From positions 124,001-188,000 of the forward strand of contig NZ_CP065360.1 in NCBI RefSeq assembly GCF_019904295.1: DNA of 64,000 nt, read 5' to 3'. Made by a program: the position numbers and the translations under genes. Origin of the DNA: Ruegeria sp. SCSIO 43209 (GTDB lineage Bacteria; Pseudomonadota; Alphaproteobacteria; Rhodobacterales; Rhodobacteraceae). Under the pieces are notes generated by a model, which saw only the letters and a list, made by a program, of their open reading frames with translations, did not search any database and was not told where the DNA came from. Below, one piece after another: positions 51,745 through 61,972 of the stretch; the stretch's first letter is position 1, and every line of letters starts with the position of its first letter.

Positions 51745-52291
51745 GTCGTCGCCCTGGAGATATCCTCATTTTGACCGCTCCGCGCTGCGTTTTCGACTGA
51801 AGCAAAAACCAACAAGGCAACGCCCCAGACAATTCGACGCTGGTCCGTTGAATGGCCGCGTGAAGTCATCTCGGCGACAATGTAGTACACACATTCCAAT
51901 TGTGAAATGTTTTAGGTGGGATTTGCTTGTCGGTCAGATTTCCACTGGGCTGCGCAAGTAGCTCCAGAATTTTGCGCAGTTTAACTGCAGTGGCGCGGGC
52001 CGGAGATACCGAAGCGTTGGCAGTTTGTGTACTGCTTGCCTGGATTGCTCTGTTCAATCAGTATAGCCGGAAGATTTTCTGAGCTTTGGAGCTTCAATCA
52101 GTCAACGAATTGCTTAAAGCGCCTTTAACCGACAATGGACTGATAACTTATGAGCAGAGCCACAGATCGTTGAAATACGATTTGGTTCTTGAGTGGCTCC
52201 TACTCCATTTCTCTTAGTTCATAGAATTTCCTACAGTCGTTGAAACGGCGAACAATCACATCATTGGTGAATAGCTGCCGCATCAACAGAC
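51745..52291. other. Gene-free spacer before the cus genes
   Basis: About 545 bp with lower GC and no supported gene on either strand. It separates the methyltransferase from the Cus-type efflux genes, which end at 52292. No IS ends, tRNA or strong terminator were recognised. Confidence 0.5.
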
Positions 52292-52633
52292 TCAGTTTTT
52301 CATGATCGCGCCGATCGCATACATACCATCATCGCTTTTGACCAACATCAGTGTGACTTCGTCACCTGCGCTGATCTCACCCATCATCTGGGCATTCTCA
52401 AGAAGCTGCAAATCCATCGTCATCGCGGGCCACCCGATCTCGGGGATCGGATCATGGCTGACGTTAGCGGTTTCGTCGCCAATTGAGTTCACCAAAGCCT
52501 TTGCGTGGACCGCACCTTCCATCTGTTCGGAAGACATGGGCATGTTGGAATGGTCCATGCCGTGGTTCGTTTGCGCGATGCCGGATGTTGTAGACACGGC
52601 CAATAGGGCCAAAATTGCAGTCAAAGTTTTCAT
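52292..52633 (-). CDS. cusF: CusF-like periplasmic copper/silver chaperone
   Basis: The 113-aa precursor has signal peptide MKTLTAILALLAVSTTSGIA, a Met/His-rich spacer (NHGMDHSNMPMSSEQM) and a CusF domain. Cu(I)/Ag(I) ligands are recognisable in SHDPIPEIGWPAMTMDLQL: His, the capping Trp and two Met. It hands metal to the CusCBA efflux pump. It is 29 bp after cusA at the end of the run. No CusC/TolC-like outer-membrane channel is present. Confidence 0.9.
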   Translation of the reverse strand: MKTLTAILALLAVSTTSGIAQTNHGMDHSNMPMSSEQMEGAVHAKALVNSIGDETANVSHDPIPEIGWPAMTMDLQLLENAQMMGEISAGDEVTLMLVKSDDGMYAIGAIMKN

Positions 52634-52662
52634 CAGATGCTCCTGTTTCAAGGTTGTGGGTA

Positions 52663-55600
52663 TTATTCTGCCGGAAGCGCAGGGGGCACTTCCTGGATCG
52701 TGTGGGAGATCTCTCGGTTCACGCGATTGAGCGCGAGCCGTTTCCAAATCACGAATATTGCGGGAATGACAAAAAGCGTAAGAAGGGTCGCTGTCACCAT
52801 GCCCCCAATCATCGGCGCAGCGATCCGCTGCATGATTTCAGAGCCTGTACCGGTGCCGTACATGATGGGTATCAGTGCTGCAAAGATCGTGGCTACAGTC
52901 ATTACCTTCGGCCGAACCCGAAGAACGGCTCCTTCGAACACCGCGTCTTCGATATCGTCACGTGTCAGCTTTCGCTGTTCCGATTGCGCCAGCCCTCGAC
53001 GTTTCTCCCAAGCAAGATTGAGGTACAACAACATGACAATCGCTGTTTCCACGGCAACTCCCGCCAGCGCGATGAAGCCCACGAGCACAGCAATTGAGAT
53101 ATCGAAGTTAAGATACCATAAGAACCAAACCCCACCTGCCAATGCGACCGGGAGCGCCGCAAGAATTATCCCGACCTCAATCACCCGATTGAACGCCAAG
53201 AAAAGCATGAGCGTGATAATTAGCAGGGTTGCAGGAGCAACGATCGTCAACCTGTCCTGCATTCTCTCTATGTACTCATACTGCCCTGACCAAGTCAGCG
53301 AGTAACCTGGAGGCAGGTCGACCTTTTCTGTAACCACCTCTTGTGCTTCGGCCACATAGCCGCCCAGGTCGCGCCCCGCGATGTCGATGAACACGAACCC
53401 AGTTCGTCGAGCGTTCTCTGATCGTATCATTCCCGGCCCGTCAACTATTCGAATATCGGCGAGAGCGGACAGTGGCACATGAGCACCCGACGGCGTGACG
53501 ACAGGAAGATTTTCGAGCCGTTCCGGGCTGTCTCGCCATGCCTGAGGGTACCGAAGGTTTATAGGAAACCTCTCCAGCCCCTCCACAGATTCCGACACTT
53601 GCATACCGCCAATTGCGGTCTGCACTACGTCCTGAACTTCTCGAACACTCATCATGTATCGGGAGGCGGCATCTCGTTTGACGTCGATTTCGATGAAACG
53701 CCCGCCAACAGGTCGCTCTGCGTAGGCGGAAGCCGTTCCATCAATATCAGCGACCGCACGCTCTACTTCGATCCCTATATCTGTAATGACCTCCAAGTCG
53801 GTGCCGGATATTTTGACACCGACAGGAGTACGGATACCTGTCGCAAGCATATCGATGCGGTTCTTGATAGGTTGGATCCAAACATTTGTAACGCCCGGAA
53901 CCTGAACGATACGATCGAGCTCATTCCGGATTTTCTCCATTGTCATGCCGGGGCGCCATTCTTCTTCCGGCTTGAGTTGGATTGTGGTCTCCACCATCGT
54001 TAGAGGTGCTGGATCGGTTGCAGTCTCCGCACGCCCAACTTTACCGTGAACAGTTTCGACTTCTGGCACGGTCGCGATCAGGCGGTTGGTCTGCTGCAGT
54101 ACCTCACGGGCTTTTCCCGTCGAGATCCCGGGGTAGAAGCTCGGCATGTAGAGAAAATCACCTTCGTTCAACTCGGGCATGAATTCAGAGCCAATTCTCT
54201 GGTACGGGTACCACATGGACGTCACCAGAACGCCGGCCAACAGTGTTGTTGCCCATGGCCAGGCAATTGCCGCGTCCAGAAATGGGCGGTACACGAACAC
54301 AACCAAGCGATTTAGCGGATTTTTTCGCTCCGGTAGAATACGCCCCCTTACAAAGTAACCCATCAAGACCGGAACCAGCGTTATCGAAAGGATGGCGGCT
54401 GCAGCCATGGCGTAGGTTTTGGTATAAGCGAGTGGCGAGAAGAGCCTACCTTCCTGATTTTCCAGAACGAAAACAGGCAAAAAACTAACCGTGATAATCG
54501 CCAGAGAATAAAAAAGGGCTGGTCCCACCTCAGAAGCGCACTCTTGCACAATCCGCCATCGGTTCTCTGCTGTGAGCTTTTCTTTTTCCAACCGCCTGTG
54601 CATCGCCTCGATCATCACAATCGATGCGTCGACCATCGCACCAATAGCGATGGCTATGCCGCCGAGCGACATGATGTTTGCGTTTACTCCTTGCGCCTTC
54701 ATCAGAATAAATGCGGCAAAGATTCCCAGAGGGAGCGACAGAAGAATTACGAGGGATGACCGCAGATGAAGTAGAAAAGCCGCGCACACAAGAACAACGA
54801 CAATGAATTCCTGCGTCAGTTTCTTCTGGAGGTTATCGATAGCACGCTCGATCACACCAGATCGGTCGTAGGTCGTTATGATTTCGACCCCCTCCGGCAG
54901 GTTTGAGCGCAACTCTTCGATGCGCGCCTCCACCGCTTTGATCGTTGCCAACGCATTCCCACCCCATCGCAGAATGACTACTCCACCAACCGCGTCTCCT
55001 TGCCCGTCGAGTTCTCCGACACCGCGCCGCATTTCCGGCCCCAGACGGATTTCAGCGACGTCTCCAAGCGTCAGAGCGGCGCCACGGTCGTTGACCATCA
55101 ACGGCGCGCTTGCAAGGTCTGACAATTCGTCAATGTAGCCCGAGGACCTGACCATGAATTCGGCTTCCCCCATCTCAATGACGCTGCCGCCCGTCTCGCG
55201 GTTGGCCGCCTGAATAGCCGTCCTCAATTGTGCAAGTGTTATGTCATAGGCACGTAGTTTGTTTGGGTCGACGACGACCTGGTACTGTTTGACCATTCCG
55301 CCGATGGTGGCGACTTCTGAGACGCCTTCCACGGCTTGTAATTCGTATTTCAGAAACCAATCCTGCAGAGTCCTGAGCTGAGCCAGATCATGATTTCCGG
55401 TTCTGTCAACCAGCGCATACTGATAAATCCACCCGACCCCAGTCGCATCAGGGCCAAGTTGTGGTGACACGCCCTCAGGTAAGCTGCCGGTAATCTGGCC
55501 CAAGTATTCGAGCACACGCGACCGAGCCCAGTAGAGGTCCGTCCCGTCCTCAAAGACAACATATACAAAGCTGTCTCCAAAGAACGAGAACCCGCGAACG

Positions 55601-55842
55601 TCTTTTGCACCGGGTACGGCCAATAGGGCTGTCGCAAGTGGATATGTGATTTGGTTTTCGACAACTTGAGGCGCTTGCCCGGGATATGGCGTGCGAACAA
55701 TTACCTGGACATCCGACAGATCCGGGATTGCATCAACCGGCGTCTCACGAATGGCCCAAATACCCGCAACTCCTATCATGAATGCGAGGGCCAAGATGAC
55801 GAACCTGTTGGCGAGCGAAGAACGAATGATGGCCGTGATCAC
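52663..55842 (-). CDS. cusA: CusA-type heavy-metal RND efflux pump
   Basis: This 1059-aa inner-membrane HME-RND transporter has 12 helices and two large periplasmic loops. Family motifs are ETPVDAIPDLSDVQVIVRT near the N-terminus, AIGAMVDASIVMIEAMHRRL in helix 4, and GSEFMPELNEGDFLYMP after helix 7. Conserved charged residues (D and E in the helix 4 region) and Met residues in the porter domain support Cu(I)/Ag(I) transport. GTG 55842 overlaps the stop of cusB (GTGA). Confidence 0.93.
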   Translation of the reverse strand: MITAIIRSSLANRFVILALAFMIGVAGIWAIRETPVDAIPDLSDVQVIVRTPYPGQAPQVVENQITYPLATALLAVPGAKDVRGFSFFGDSFVYVVFEDGTDLYWARSRVLEYLGQITGSLPEGVSPQLGPDATGVGWIYQYALVDRTGNHDLAQLRTLQDWFLKYELQAVEGVSEVATIGGMVKQYQVVVDPNKLRAYDITLAQLRTAIQAANRETGGSVIEMGEAEFMVRSSGYIDELSDLASAPLMVNDRGAALTLGDVAEIRLGPEMRRGVGELDGQGDAVGGVVILRWGGNALATIKAVEARIEELRSNLPEGVEIITTYDRSGVIERAIDNLQKKLTQEFIVVVLVCAAFLLHLRSSLVILLSLPLGIFAAFILMKAQGVNANIMSLGGIAIAIGAMVDASIVMIEAMHRRLEKEKLTAENRWRIVQECASEVGPALFYSLAIITVSFLPVFVLENQEGRLFSPLAYTKTYAMAAAAILSITLVPVLMGYFVRGRILPERKNPLNRLVVFVYRPFLDAAIAWPWATTLLAGVLVTSMWYPYQRIGSEFMPELNEGDFLYMPSFYPGISTGKAREVLQQTNRLIATVPEVETVHGKVGRAETATDPAPLTMVETTIQLKPEEEWRPGMTMEKIRNELDRIVQVPGVTNVWIQPIKNRIDMLATGIRTPVGVKISGTDLEVITDIGIEVERAVADIDGTASAYAERPVGGRFIEIDVKRDAASRYMMSVREVQDVVQTAIGGMQVSESVEGLERFPINLRYPQAWRDSPERLENLPVVTPSGAHVPLSALADIRIVDGPGMIRSENARRTGFVFIDIAGRDLGGYVAEAQEVVTEKVDLPPGYSLTWSGQYEYIERMQDRLTIVAPATLLIITLMLFLAFNRVIEVGIILAALPVALAGGVWFLWYLNFDISIAVLVGFIALAGVAVETAIVMLLYLNLAWEKRRGLAQSEQRKLTRDDIEDAVFEGAVLRVRPKVMTVATIFAALIPIMYGTGTGSEIMQRIAAPMIGGMVTATLLTLFVIPAIFVIWKRLALNRVNREISHTIQEVPPALPAE

Positions 55843-58034
55843 TGCGTAACACTCCCATCAAGCGCGACCTCTAACAGCGTCATCGAAAAGTCGGGATTGC
55901 GGCGAAGGATCAAAGAAACATCAATCCCTACAGGCAAGTTAGAAACCTCAATCCCCTCCGCAACCGGGAAATCCATGGTCATGCCCGGCATGCCGATCTC
56001 AGTCATCGGACCGTGTGTTACGTTCGCGGTACGCGCGTTCGGGTCGATACTGTTAATCCGGCCAGAAACCTGAAGTGGCGGTGCAATAGGCGTTGCCGCA
56101 GCCAACACCATTGTCATGCCATCTGCACGCGCGAAAGTCAGAGTCATTTCAGAACCGACTTCGAGCATGCTTGTGTCCAATGTAGGTTCTAATGGGAAAT
56201 CCATGGTCATTCCGGGCATGCCAATCTCAGTCATCGGCCCGTGAGTGATGGTTGCCGTTCCCGCCTCAGCATTAACGAGGTTGATCGTGCCGGTGACTAC
56301 AATCGGTGGAGCAGAAGGCGTGTCGGTTTCTTCGGGTTCAACGGAATCCGTCGGCGGCGAGCCCTCTTCGCGAATTGCCACAATCGAGAACATCCCCCCT
56401 TCTCCCTCAGCCAGATCAAACTCAATTGGCATGTCGATTGGCACGGTAGTGAGATCTACTCCTACAACAGGCAAATCCATTGTCATGGCGGCCCAACCGA
56501 GCTCGGGGATCGGTCCGTGCTCAAGCGTCAATTTGCCGTCTGAAGTGACGGCGCGCGCGATTCCGGCACCAGTTCCGGCAATACCATCGTCTGGTGCAAG
56601 CTCCATCAGGCTCAGAAGCCCATCCGCACCCCGTGCGATCACGAAAGCGACTGCGTCGCCTGCACTCAAGCTGTCGAGCGAAACACCAGACCTCACCGGA
56701 AACTGCGAAGTCATTGCGGGCCAATCGAGGCTTTCGAGAACATCGTGACGAACAGTTGCCATACGATTTTGGGCATCGAGTGAAACCAGGGTGCCTGCCC
56801 CGCGTGCTGGTTCGGTATCCGTTGGTGCCATTCGGGTGAAACCGGCGCTCAAAGCACTTTCACTGTCGATTAGAAACTGTGCGGATGCGACAACTTCCTC
56901 ACCAGGTTCAAGCCCTTGCAGAACTTCTGTTCGACCCCCCTCGCCGAAACTGTCTCGAAGACCTGTAGTCACCAGTCTCGGGCGAAAAGTACCATCGCCT
57001 GTTTTTAAGATGACGCGTTCCGCCGAACCGGTACGAATTAACGCCTCTGATGGAACAGTGAGAACATTTCGGCTTTCATCCGGTATAAGGCTAACACTGC
57101 CAAACATGCCCGGCCGCAGCACGCCGTCGGTGTTATCGAAACTAAGCCTTACGGGAAGAGTTCGGGTTTGCGGATCAAGCTCAGGGTAAACATAGTCGAT
57201 GTCGCCTTCGAAGGTGCGACCGGGTAGGTGCTCGAACCTTGCTATCGCGCGCATATCTTCCGACAAACGTGCAATATCTCGTTCAAATACATCAACGATC
57301 AGCCATACTTCAGAAAGATCGGTTACCGAAAAAGCAAGCGTGCCTGGCTGCAGGTACATGCCATCGGCGGCATTCAGAGCTATGACGACACCGTTTTGAG
57401 GTGCCTCAATTTCCACATTTCGAACCAACTCACCGCCCGCCTCAATCTCAGCAACCTGACGAGCGGACATACCGTGGCTGATCAACTTATTGCGCGCCGC
57501 GTCCAAAATCCGCGGGTCACCAGCTTCGACTGCGCGTACAAGATCGCCGGTCGCAGCTGCGATCAGTGGTGAAAAGAGTTCAAATAAAACTTGCCCCTTC
57601 TCAACGCGATCACCGACCGCTCGAACTTTCAGTTGCTCAATCCAACCTTCAACACGCGTATGAACGTGATTGGTCAGGTGTTCGTCAAAGCCGACGAAAC
57701 CCACCGTTTCGATGCGAGGTTCGATATCAGTCATGCGTGCAACCGCAGTTCGCACACCAATTGCGTTGATTTCCGCAGCGCTCAGGGTGACTTCTTCAGG
57801 GTCGCCGGTAGGTTCCTGCCCAGAATAAACCGGGATCAAGTCCATACCCATCGGCGATTTTCCAGGTCCAGGCTGCCGAAAATTCGGATCCATCGGTGCT
57901 ACCCAATAAAGGACCTCTGGTTCGTTCGACTGGCCCTGATCAATTGGATTCAGGTACAGTCTTTCAAGAAAGACACCTCCACCCAGGCCAATCGCCAAGG
58001 CAAGTACTGATAGTGCCGCATATCTTCCACGCAT
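55839..58034 (-). CDS. cusB: CusB-type membrane fusion protein fused to four CusF-like domains
   Basis: This periplasmic adaptor of 731 aa is far longer than usual CusB (about 400). From ATG 58034 it has an N-terminal anchor (about 7-24) and a heavy-metal-binding motif VAPMDPNFRQPGPGKSPMGM (about 45-64). The MFP hairpin, lipoyl and beta-barrel region runs to about residue 400. Four CusF-like beta-barrels follow: domain 1 (~411-481, DWPAMTSQF), 2 (~490-555, EHGPIPELGWAAMTMDL), 3 (~580-645) and 4 (~652-722). Domains 3 and 4 share THGPMTEIGMPGMTMDFP with Met instead of the capping Trp. Domain 1 has Ser for the second Met. This is a pump adaptor with its chaperones built in. Confidence 0.9.
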   Translation of the reverse strand: MRGRYAALSVLALAIGLGGGVFLERLYLNPIDQGQSNEPEVLYWVAPMDPNFRQPGPGKSPMGMDLIPVYSGQEPTGDPEEVTLSAAEINAIGVRTAVARMTDIEPRIETVGFVGFDEHLTNHVHTRVEGWIEQLKVRAVGDRVEKGQVLFELFSPLIAAATGDLVRAVEAGDPRILDAARNKLISHGMSARQVAEIEAGGELVRNVEIEAPQNGVVIALNAADGMYLQPGTLAFSVTDLSEVWLIVDVFERDIARLSEDMRAIARFEHLPGRTFEGDIDYVYPELDPQTRTLPVRLSFDNTDGVLRPGMFGSVSLIPDESRNVLTVPSEALIRTGSAERVILKTGDGTFRPRLVTTGLRDSFGEGGRTEVLQGLEPGEEVVASAQFLIDSESALSAGFTRMAPTDTEPARGAGTLVSLDAQNRMATVRHDVLESLDWPAMTSQFPVRSGVSLDSLSAGDAVAFVIARGADGLLSLMELAPDDGIAGTGAGIARAVTSDGKLTLEHGPIPELGWAAMTMDLPVVGVDLTTVPIDMPIEFDLAEGEGGMFSIVAIREEGSPPTDSVEPEETDTPSAPPIVVTGTINLVNAEAGTATITHGPMTEIGMPGMTMDFPLEPTLDTSMLEVGSEMTLTFARADGMTMVLAAATPIAPPLQVSGRINSIDPNARTANVTHGPMTEIGMPGMTMDFPVAEGIEVSNLPVGIDVSLILRRNPDFSMTLLEVALDGSVTQ

Positions 58035-58109
58035 AATAATCTCCTGACGGTCGCAGTGCATGCTCGAACCGAAACAACATGAAAACCCGCGCTGACGGGC
58101 CTGTGGATG

Positions 58110-58502
58110 TTAGGAGATTTGTGGAGGACGATCGGGCGTCAGAGGCGCTTGAGAGTTGTGGATGTCGGAATCCATGTTACGGTTTTTCTGGCCAAAAGCT
58201 TCAGCCAAAACCGCAAGTCCTACGTGGGTCGGATATTCGCCAACACAACAGATACCGGAATGACATTCTCCGCTGTGATTTACGTGGCTATCCGTGTGGA
58301 TTTGGCCAGTCGTCGGATGCAAACCGCTATGGTCGTGTTTGAAGTCTGATGACTTTGCAGCCATTGAAACGCCGTGAGGCTCAGAGGTGCTACTGTTTTT
58401 GACGTCACTGCTCGCGACCACAACAGTGCCGACGAAGGTCATCGCCAAGCAGACGCATGTCAGAAACGTCATTCGCAACACTGAGAAAAACTTCCACTTC
58501 AT
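58110..58502 (-). CDS. Small secreted His/Cys-rich protein
   Basis: The 130-aa protein has a hydrophobic N-terminal signal (about 9-31, cleavage near VVA) and a polar mature part with His clusters (FKHDHSGLH, THVG) and the motif HSGECHSGICC. The C-terminus is hydrophilic. It lies 75 bp upstream of cusB on the same strand, so it may be the first gene of the cus run. A periplasmic metal-binding role is plausible. No family recognised. Confidence 0.6.
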   Translation of the reverse strand: MKWKFFSVLRMTFLTCVCLAMTFVGTVVVASSDVKNSSTSEPHGVSMAAKSSDFKHDHSGLHPTTGQIHTDSHVNHSGECHSGICCVGEYPTHVGLAVLAEAFGQKNRNMDSDIHNSQAPLTPDRPPQIS

Positions 58503-58651
58503 CCCGTGCAGTTAGGACGAACGTAACGAGTGTTCAAGCCAGTCGGAGGAAAAAACAGGTGAGTTGGTGCGCTGTATCGAAATGAAGCGGATTCCCGCGA
58601 ATACACGTAACAAACTGCCAAAATAGGAGGCAGTTCATACGATGAGCGCAT

Positions 58652-59038
58652 CTAAGTTTGGCCGAGGTTCTTCAGGATCGGGCAGTCGGGACGGTGGTCT
58701 CCGGCACATTCATCGATTAAATGAGACAGTGTAGCATGCATGGCCTTCAGGTCCGCGATCTTGGCATCTATTTCTTTTAGGTTCTGTTTGGCGATATCCT
58801 TCACGTCCGCGCTTGCGCGTTCTTTGTCCTCGTACAACGCCAGTAGTGAACGGCAATCCTCAATGGTAAAGCCCAATGAGCGGGCCCGCCCGATGAAGGC
58901 CAGTTTGTGCAGTTCCTTTTCGTCGAAATGTCGATACCCGTTCAGACTGCGCCTGGGTTTGATGAATCCGATATCCTCGTAATAACGGATGGTTTTGGCA
59001 GGCAGACCCGAACGTTCTGCTACATCTCCGATATTCAC
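58652..59038 (-). CDS. cueR: CueR-like copper-responsive MerR regulator
   Basis: The 128-aa MerR-family protein has HTH NIGDVAERSGLPAKTIRYYED. The metal loop is DECAGDHRPDCPIL, with C-x7-C (C111, C119), the CueR pattern for Cu(I)/Ag(I)/Au(I). CueR also uses Ser instead of the first Cys at position 77; here the region reads ERASADV, consistent. It is 15 bp after copA on the same strand. Matching operators lie before copA and before copZ. Confidence 0.9.
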   Translation of the reverse strand: MNIGDVAERSGLPAKTIRYYEDIGFIKPRRSLNGYRHFDEKELHKLAFIGRARSLGFTIEDCRSLLALYEDKERASADVKDIAKQNLKEIDAKIADLKAMHATLSHLIDECAGDHRPDCPILKNLGQT

Positions 59039-59053
59039 AGCGGTTCTCCTATT

Positions 59054-61564
59054 CTATTCAGCAGGCGCTGATCGCAGCGCCTGCTCTTCATTCTGCGAGA
59101 TCTGTTCTCGCCCAACTTTGATCGGCTTAACCCAGCGCAACCGCAGCGCGTTGGTCAGGACAAATACACTGGACAGCGCCATGGCACCTGCAGCCAAAAC
59201 CGGCGACAGCAACGGGCCGCCAAACGGATAGAGCACCCCCGCTGCAACCGGTATGAGCAGCGTGTTGTAGCTGAAAGCCCAGAACAGGTTTTGGCGGATG
59301 TTACGCATGGTGCGCTGACTAATATCGAAGGCGTTGACCACGCCTGTCAGGTCGCCTGACATCAGAACGACGTCAGCCGCCTCGATGGCGATGTCAGTGC
59401 CTGTCCCGATCGCAATTCCTACGTCAGCCGCCGCCAGAGCGGGGGCATCATTGATGCCATCACCCACAAAGGCCAGTTTTCCGCCATTTGAGCGCAGATC
59501 TTGCAACGCGGATACTTTACCCTCTGGCAGAACCTCGGCCACGACATGATCGATGCCAAGCTGCGCCGCGATGGATTTGGCTGTAGCGGTATTGTCGCCG
59601 GTAATCATCGCTACTTTCAGCCCCAGTCCGTGCAAAGCTTCAATTGCGTCTGGCGTGGTGGTCTTGATTGGGTCCGCCACGGCGATGACGGCTGCGATAA
59701 CTCCGTCTACGGAGGCATAAAGTGGAGTCTTTCCGTTGATTGCGAGTTCAGCGCCCCGATCAGACAACGCGCCCATTTCAACCCCTTCGCGACTCATCAG
59801 GCGGTCGGCCCCGATCAGGATTGTATGGCCTTCGACTGAGGCGCTTACCCCGTAACCGGTGATCGACGTGAAGTCTTCTGGCTTCGAAAGCTCCAGACCA
59901 CGGGTTTCAGCCGCGCGCACGATGGCCGTGGCGATCGGATGTTCGGATGTGACCTCAACGGCAGCAACAAGGCGCAGAACCTCATCCTCGGCCAATCCTT
60001 CGGCCACAATCAGGTCGGTCAGCTCCGGACGCCCTTCGGTCAAGGTCCCCGTCTTGTCCACCGCAACAACGGTGGTTTCCTGCAGCATTTGCAAGGCGTC
60101 GCCCTTTCGAAACAGGACACCCATCTCGGCCGCGCGGCCGGTGCCGACCATGATTGAGGTGGGTGTGGCCAACCCCATGGCGCAGGGGCAAGCAATGATC
60201 AGTACCGCAACCCCGGCTACCAACGCCAAGCTGAGCGCAGGATCGGGTCCGAACAACATCCAAACCAGCACAGTCATTACGGCCACAGCGATCACTACCG
60301 GCACGAACCACAGCGTGATGCGGTCAACCAAGCCTTGAATCGGAAGCTTGGCACCCTGTGCTTGTTCGACCATTTGAATGATCTGGGCCAACATAGTGTC
60401 TGCGCCGATCTTTTCAGCCCGGTACGTCAATGCGCCCGCGCCATTAACTGTTCCGCCGACCACAGTTGCGCCCTCGGTCTTTTCGGCAGGAACCGGCTCG
60501 CCGGTGATCATGCTTTCATCGACATATGACGCGCCGGTCACTACGGCACCATCCACCGCGATTTTTTCGCCCGGTCGAACGTGCACAATATCCCCTACAA
60601 CGATCTGCTCGATCGGTAGCTCGACAACCGATCCGTCGCGCTCAACGCGCGCTGTTTTTGCCTGCAGACCGACCAGTTTTCGGATCGCTTCACCAGTTCG
60701 CCCCTTGGCGCGCGCCTCGAGGAACCTCCCCAGCAATATGAGAACCACGATCACCGCTGCGGCCTCGTAGTAGACGTTTGCGGTTCCGGCGGGAAGAACA
60801 CCCGGCGCAAAGGTGGAAACAAGCGAGAACCCATAAGCCGCCGAAGTGCCCAGAGCCACCAGAGAATTCATGTCCGGCGCGCCTTTGAACAAGGAAGGGA
60901 ATCCCTTAGTATAGAACTGCAAACCTGGCCCAAAAAGAACGATCGTGGTTAGAAGGAATTGCAGGTAATAGCTGTTCTGGATGCCGATCGTGCTCGCTAT
61001 CAGGTGGTGCATGCCCGGAATAACATGCGAGCCCATTTCAAGGATAAAGACCGGCAAAGCGAGCAAGGCGGCAAAGCTTGTTCGCCGGGCCAATTGGCGA
61101 ATCTCTTTGGCTTTGCGGTCTTGTGGTTCGGTCTGCGTCGCGGATCGCAGGCTCGCCGGATAGCCAGCAGATGCCGCAAGCGCCGCGATGGCTTCGGGTG
61201 TTGTGACTCCCTCAGCATAACGTACAGTTGCACTTTCGGTGGCCAGATTGACCGACGCGGACAAGACGCCATCATCTGCTTGCAATGCCCGTTCAACGCG
61301 CCCCACGCACGATGCGCAGGACATGTTCTGAATATCCAGCGTTACCTCTTCCGTCCGTGCCAGATATCCGGCGCTGTTTAACGCATCAGCAATGGCCGCT
61401 TTATCGGCTGGATCGCGGAAATCGACCTGAACGCTTTCGCTGGCGAGATTAACCGAAGCGGCATCTACCCCTGGCACATCTTTCAACGCGCGCTCAACCC
61501 GCCCTACGCAGGACGCACAGCTCATACCCTGAACTTGAAACCTTGCATGTGAAATTTCAGTCAT
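59054..61564 (-). CDS. copA: CopA, Cu(+)-exporting P1B ATPase with two HMA domains
   Basis: This 836-aa copper ATPase has two N-terminal HMA domains with [15 protein letters not shown] (about 13-27) and [15 protein letters not shown] (about 79-93). The core has TGEPVPAEK, the ion site [34 protein letters not shown] and the C-terminal [16 protein letters not shown]. It expels Cu(I) from the cytoplasm. It differs from the other ATPase (42842-45193), which has CPMH motifs instead of HMA. It starts 30 bp from a strong CueR operator and is followed by cueR. Confidence 0.95.
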   Translation of the reverse strand: MTEISHARFQVQGMSCASCVGRVERALKDVPGVDAASVNLASESVQVDFRDPADKAAIADALNSAGYLARTEEVTLDIQNMSCASCVGRVERALQADDGVLSASVNLATESATVRYAEGVTTPEAIAALAASAGYPASLRSATQTEPQDRKAKEIRQLARRTSFAALLALPVFILEMGSHVIPGMHHLIASTIGIQNSYYLQFLLTTIVLFGPGLQFYTKGFPSLFKGAPDMNSLVALGTSAAYGFSLVSTFAPGVLPAGTANVYYEAAAVIVVLILLGRFLEARAKGRTGEAIRKLVGLQAKTARVERDGSVVELPIEQIVVGDIVHVRPGEKIAVDGAVVTGASYVDESMITGEPVPAEKTEGATVVGGTVNGAGALTYRAEKIGADTMLAQIIQMVEQAQGAKLPIQGLVDRITLWFVPVVIAVAVMTVLVWMLFGPDPALSLALVAGVAVLIIACPCAMGLATPTSIMVGTGRAAEMGVLFRKGDALQMLQETTVVAVDKTGTLTEGRPELTDLIVAEGLAEDEVLRLVAAVEVTSEHPIATAIVRAAETRGLELSKPEDFTSITGYGVSASVEGHTILIGADRLMSREGVEMGALSDRGAELAINGKTPLYASVDGVIAAVIAVADPIKTTTPDAIEALHGLGLKVAMITGDNTATAKSIAAQLGIDHVVAEVLPEGKVSALQDLRSNGGKLAFVGDGINDAPALAAADVGIAIGTGTDIAIEAADVVLMSGDLTGVVNAFDISQRTMRNIRQNLFWAFSYNTLLIPVAAGVLYPFGGPLLSPVLAAGAMALSSVFVLTNALRLRWVKPIKVGREQISQNEEQALRSAPAE

Positions 61565-61594
61565 ATTGTCACCACCAATGTTCTGCTGACGGGA

Positions 61595-61625
61595 AACATA
61601 AGGGTTCCAGCAAGTGGAAGGTCAA
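61595..61625 (-). promoter_or_regulatory. CueR operator/promoter of copA
   Basis: Reading minus: TTGACC (-35, 61625-61620), TTCCACTTGCTGGAA dyad, then TATGTT (-10, 61600-61595) with a 19-bp spacer. This is the standard CueR-activated promoter layout, driving copA-cueR. Confidence 0.85.
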
Positions 61626-61678
61626 GGGATGGGGCTGACTTTCTTTGCCACTAATTTTGACGATCCAATAATCACGAC

Positions 61679-61709
61679 TTGACCTTCCTGTGCTGGAATA
61701 CTTTAGCCG
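61679..61709 (+). promoter_or_regulatory. CueR-type operator of copZ
   Basis: Reading plus: TTGACC (61679-61684), the dyad TTCCTGTGCTGGAA (61685-61698) and a poor -10 about 19 bp on. It is similar to the copA site and placed about 55 bp before the copZ start. Divergent copA and copZ are therefore both likely CueR targets. Confidence 0.7.
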
Positions 61710-61737
61710 GGACGACGGAACACAGGAGCAAACATCC

Positions 61738-61935
61738 ATGACGACCCTAAATATCCCGGATATGAGCTGCGGGCACTGCAAGTCAGCTATCGAAAAAGCC
61801 GTTGCCACGGTGGATTCCTCCGCACAGTTGGACTTTGACATGGAAAACCGCAGGGTACGTGTCTTAAGCACCAATTCACTTGATCATATCCTTGCAGCGC
61901 TGAAGTCCGAGGGATACGAAGCCACGATCGCATGA
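61738..61935 (+). CDS. copZ: CopZ-like copper chaperone (HMA domain)
   Basis: The 65-aa single HMA domain has the Cu(I) site DMSCGHCKSAIE (MxCxxC) and ends GYEATIA. ATG 61738 follows GGAGCAA. It carries Cu(I) in the cytoplasm to CopA. It is divergent from copA, and its gene is convergent with the DsbA-like gene at 61973. Confidence 0.92.
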   Translation: MTTLNIPDMSCGHCKSAIEKAVATVDSSAQLDFDMENRRVRVLSTNSLDHILAALKSEGYEATIA

Positions 61936-61972
61936 TAAACTTAGGAGCGCACATGCTGTCGCCCCCTTGGTT

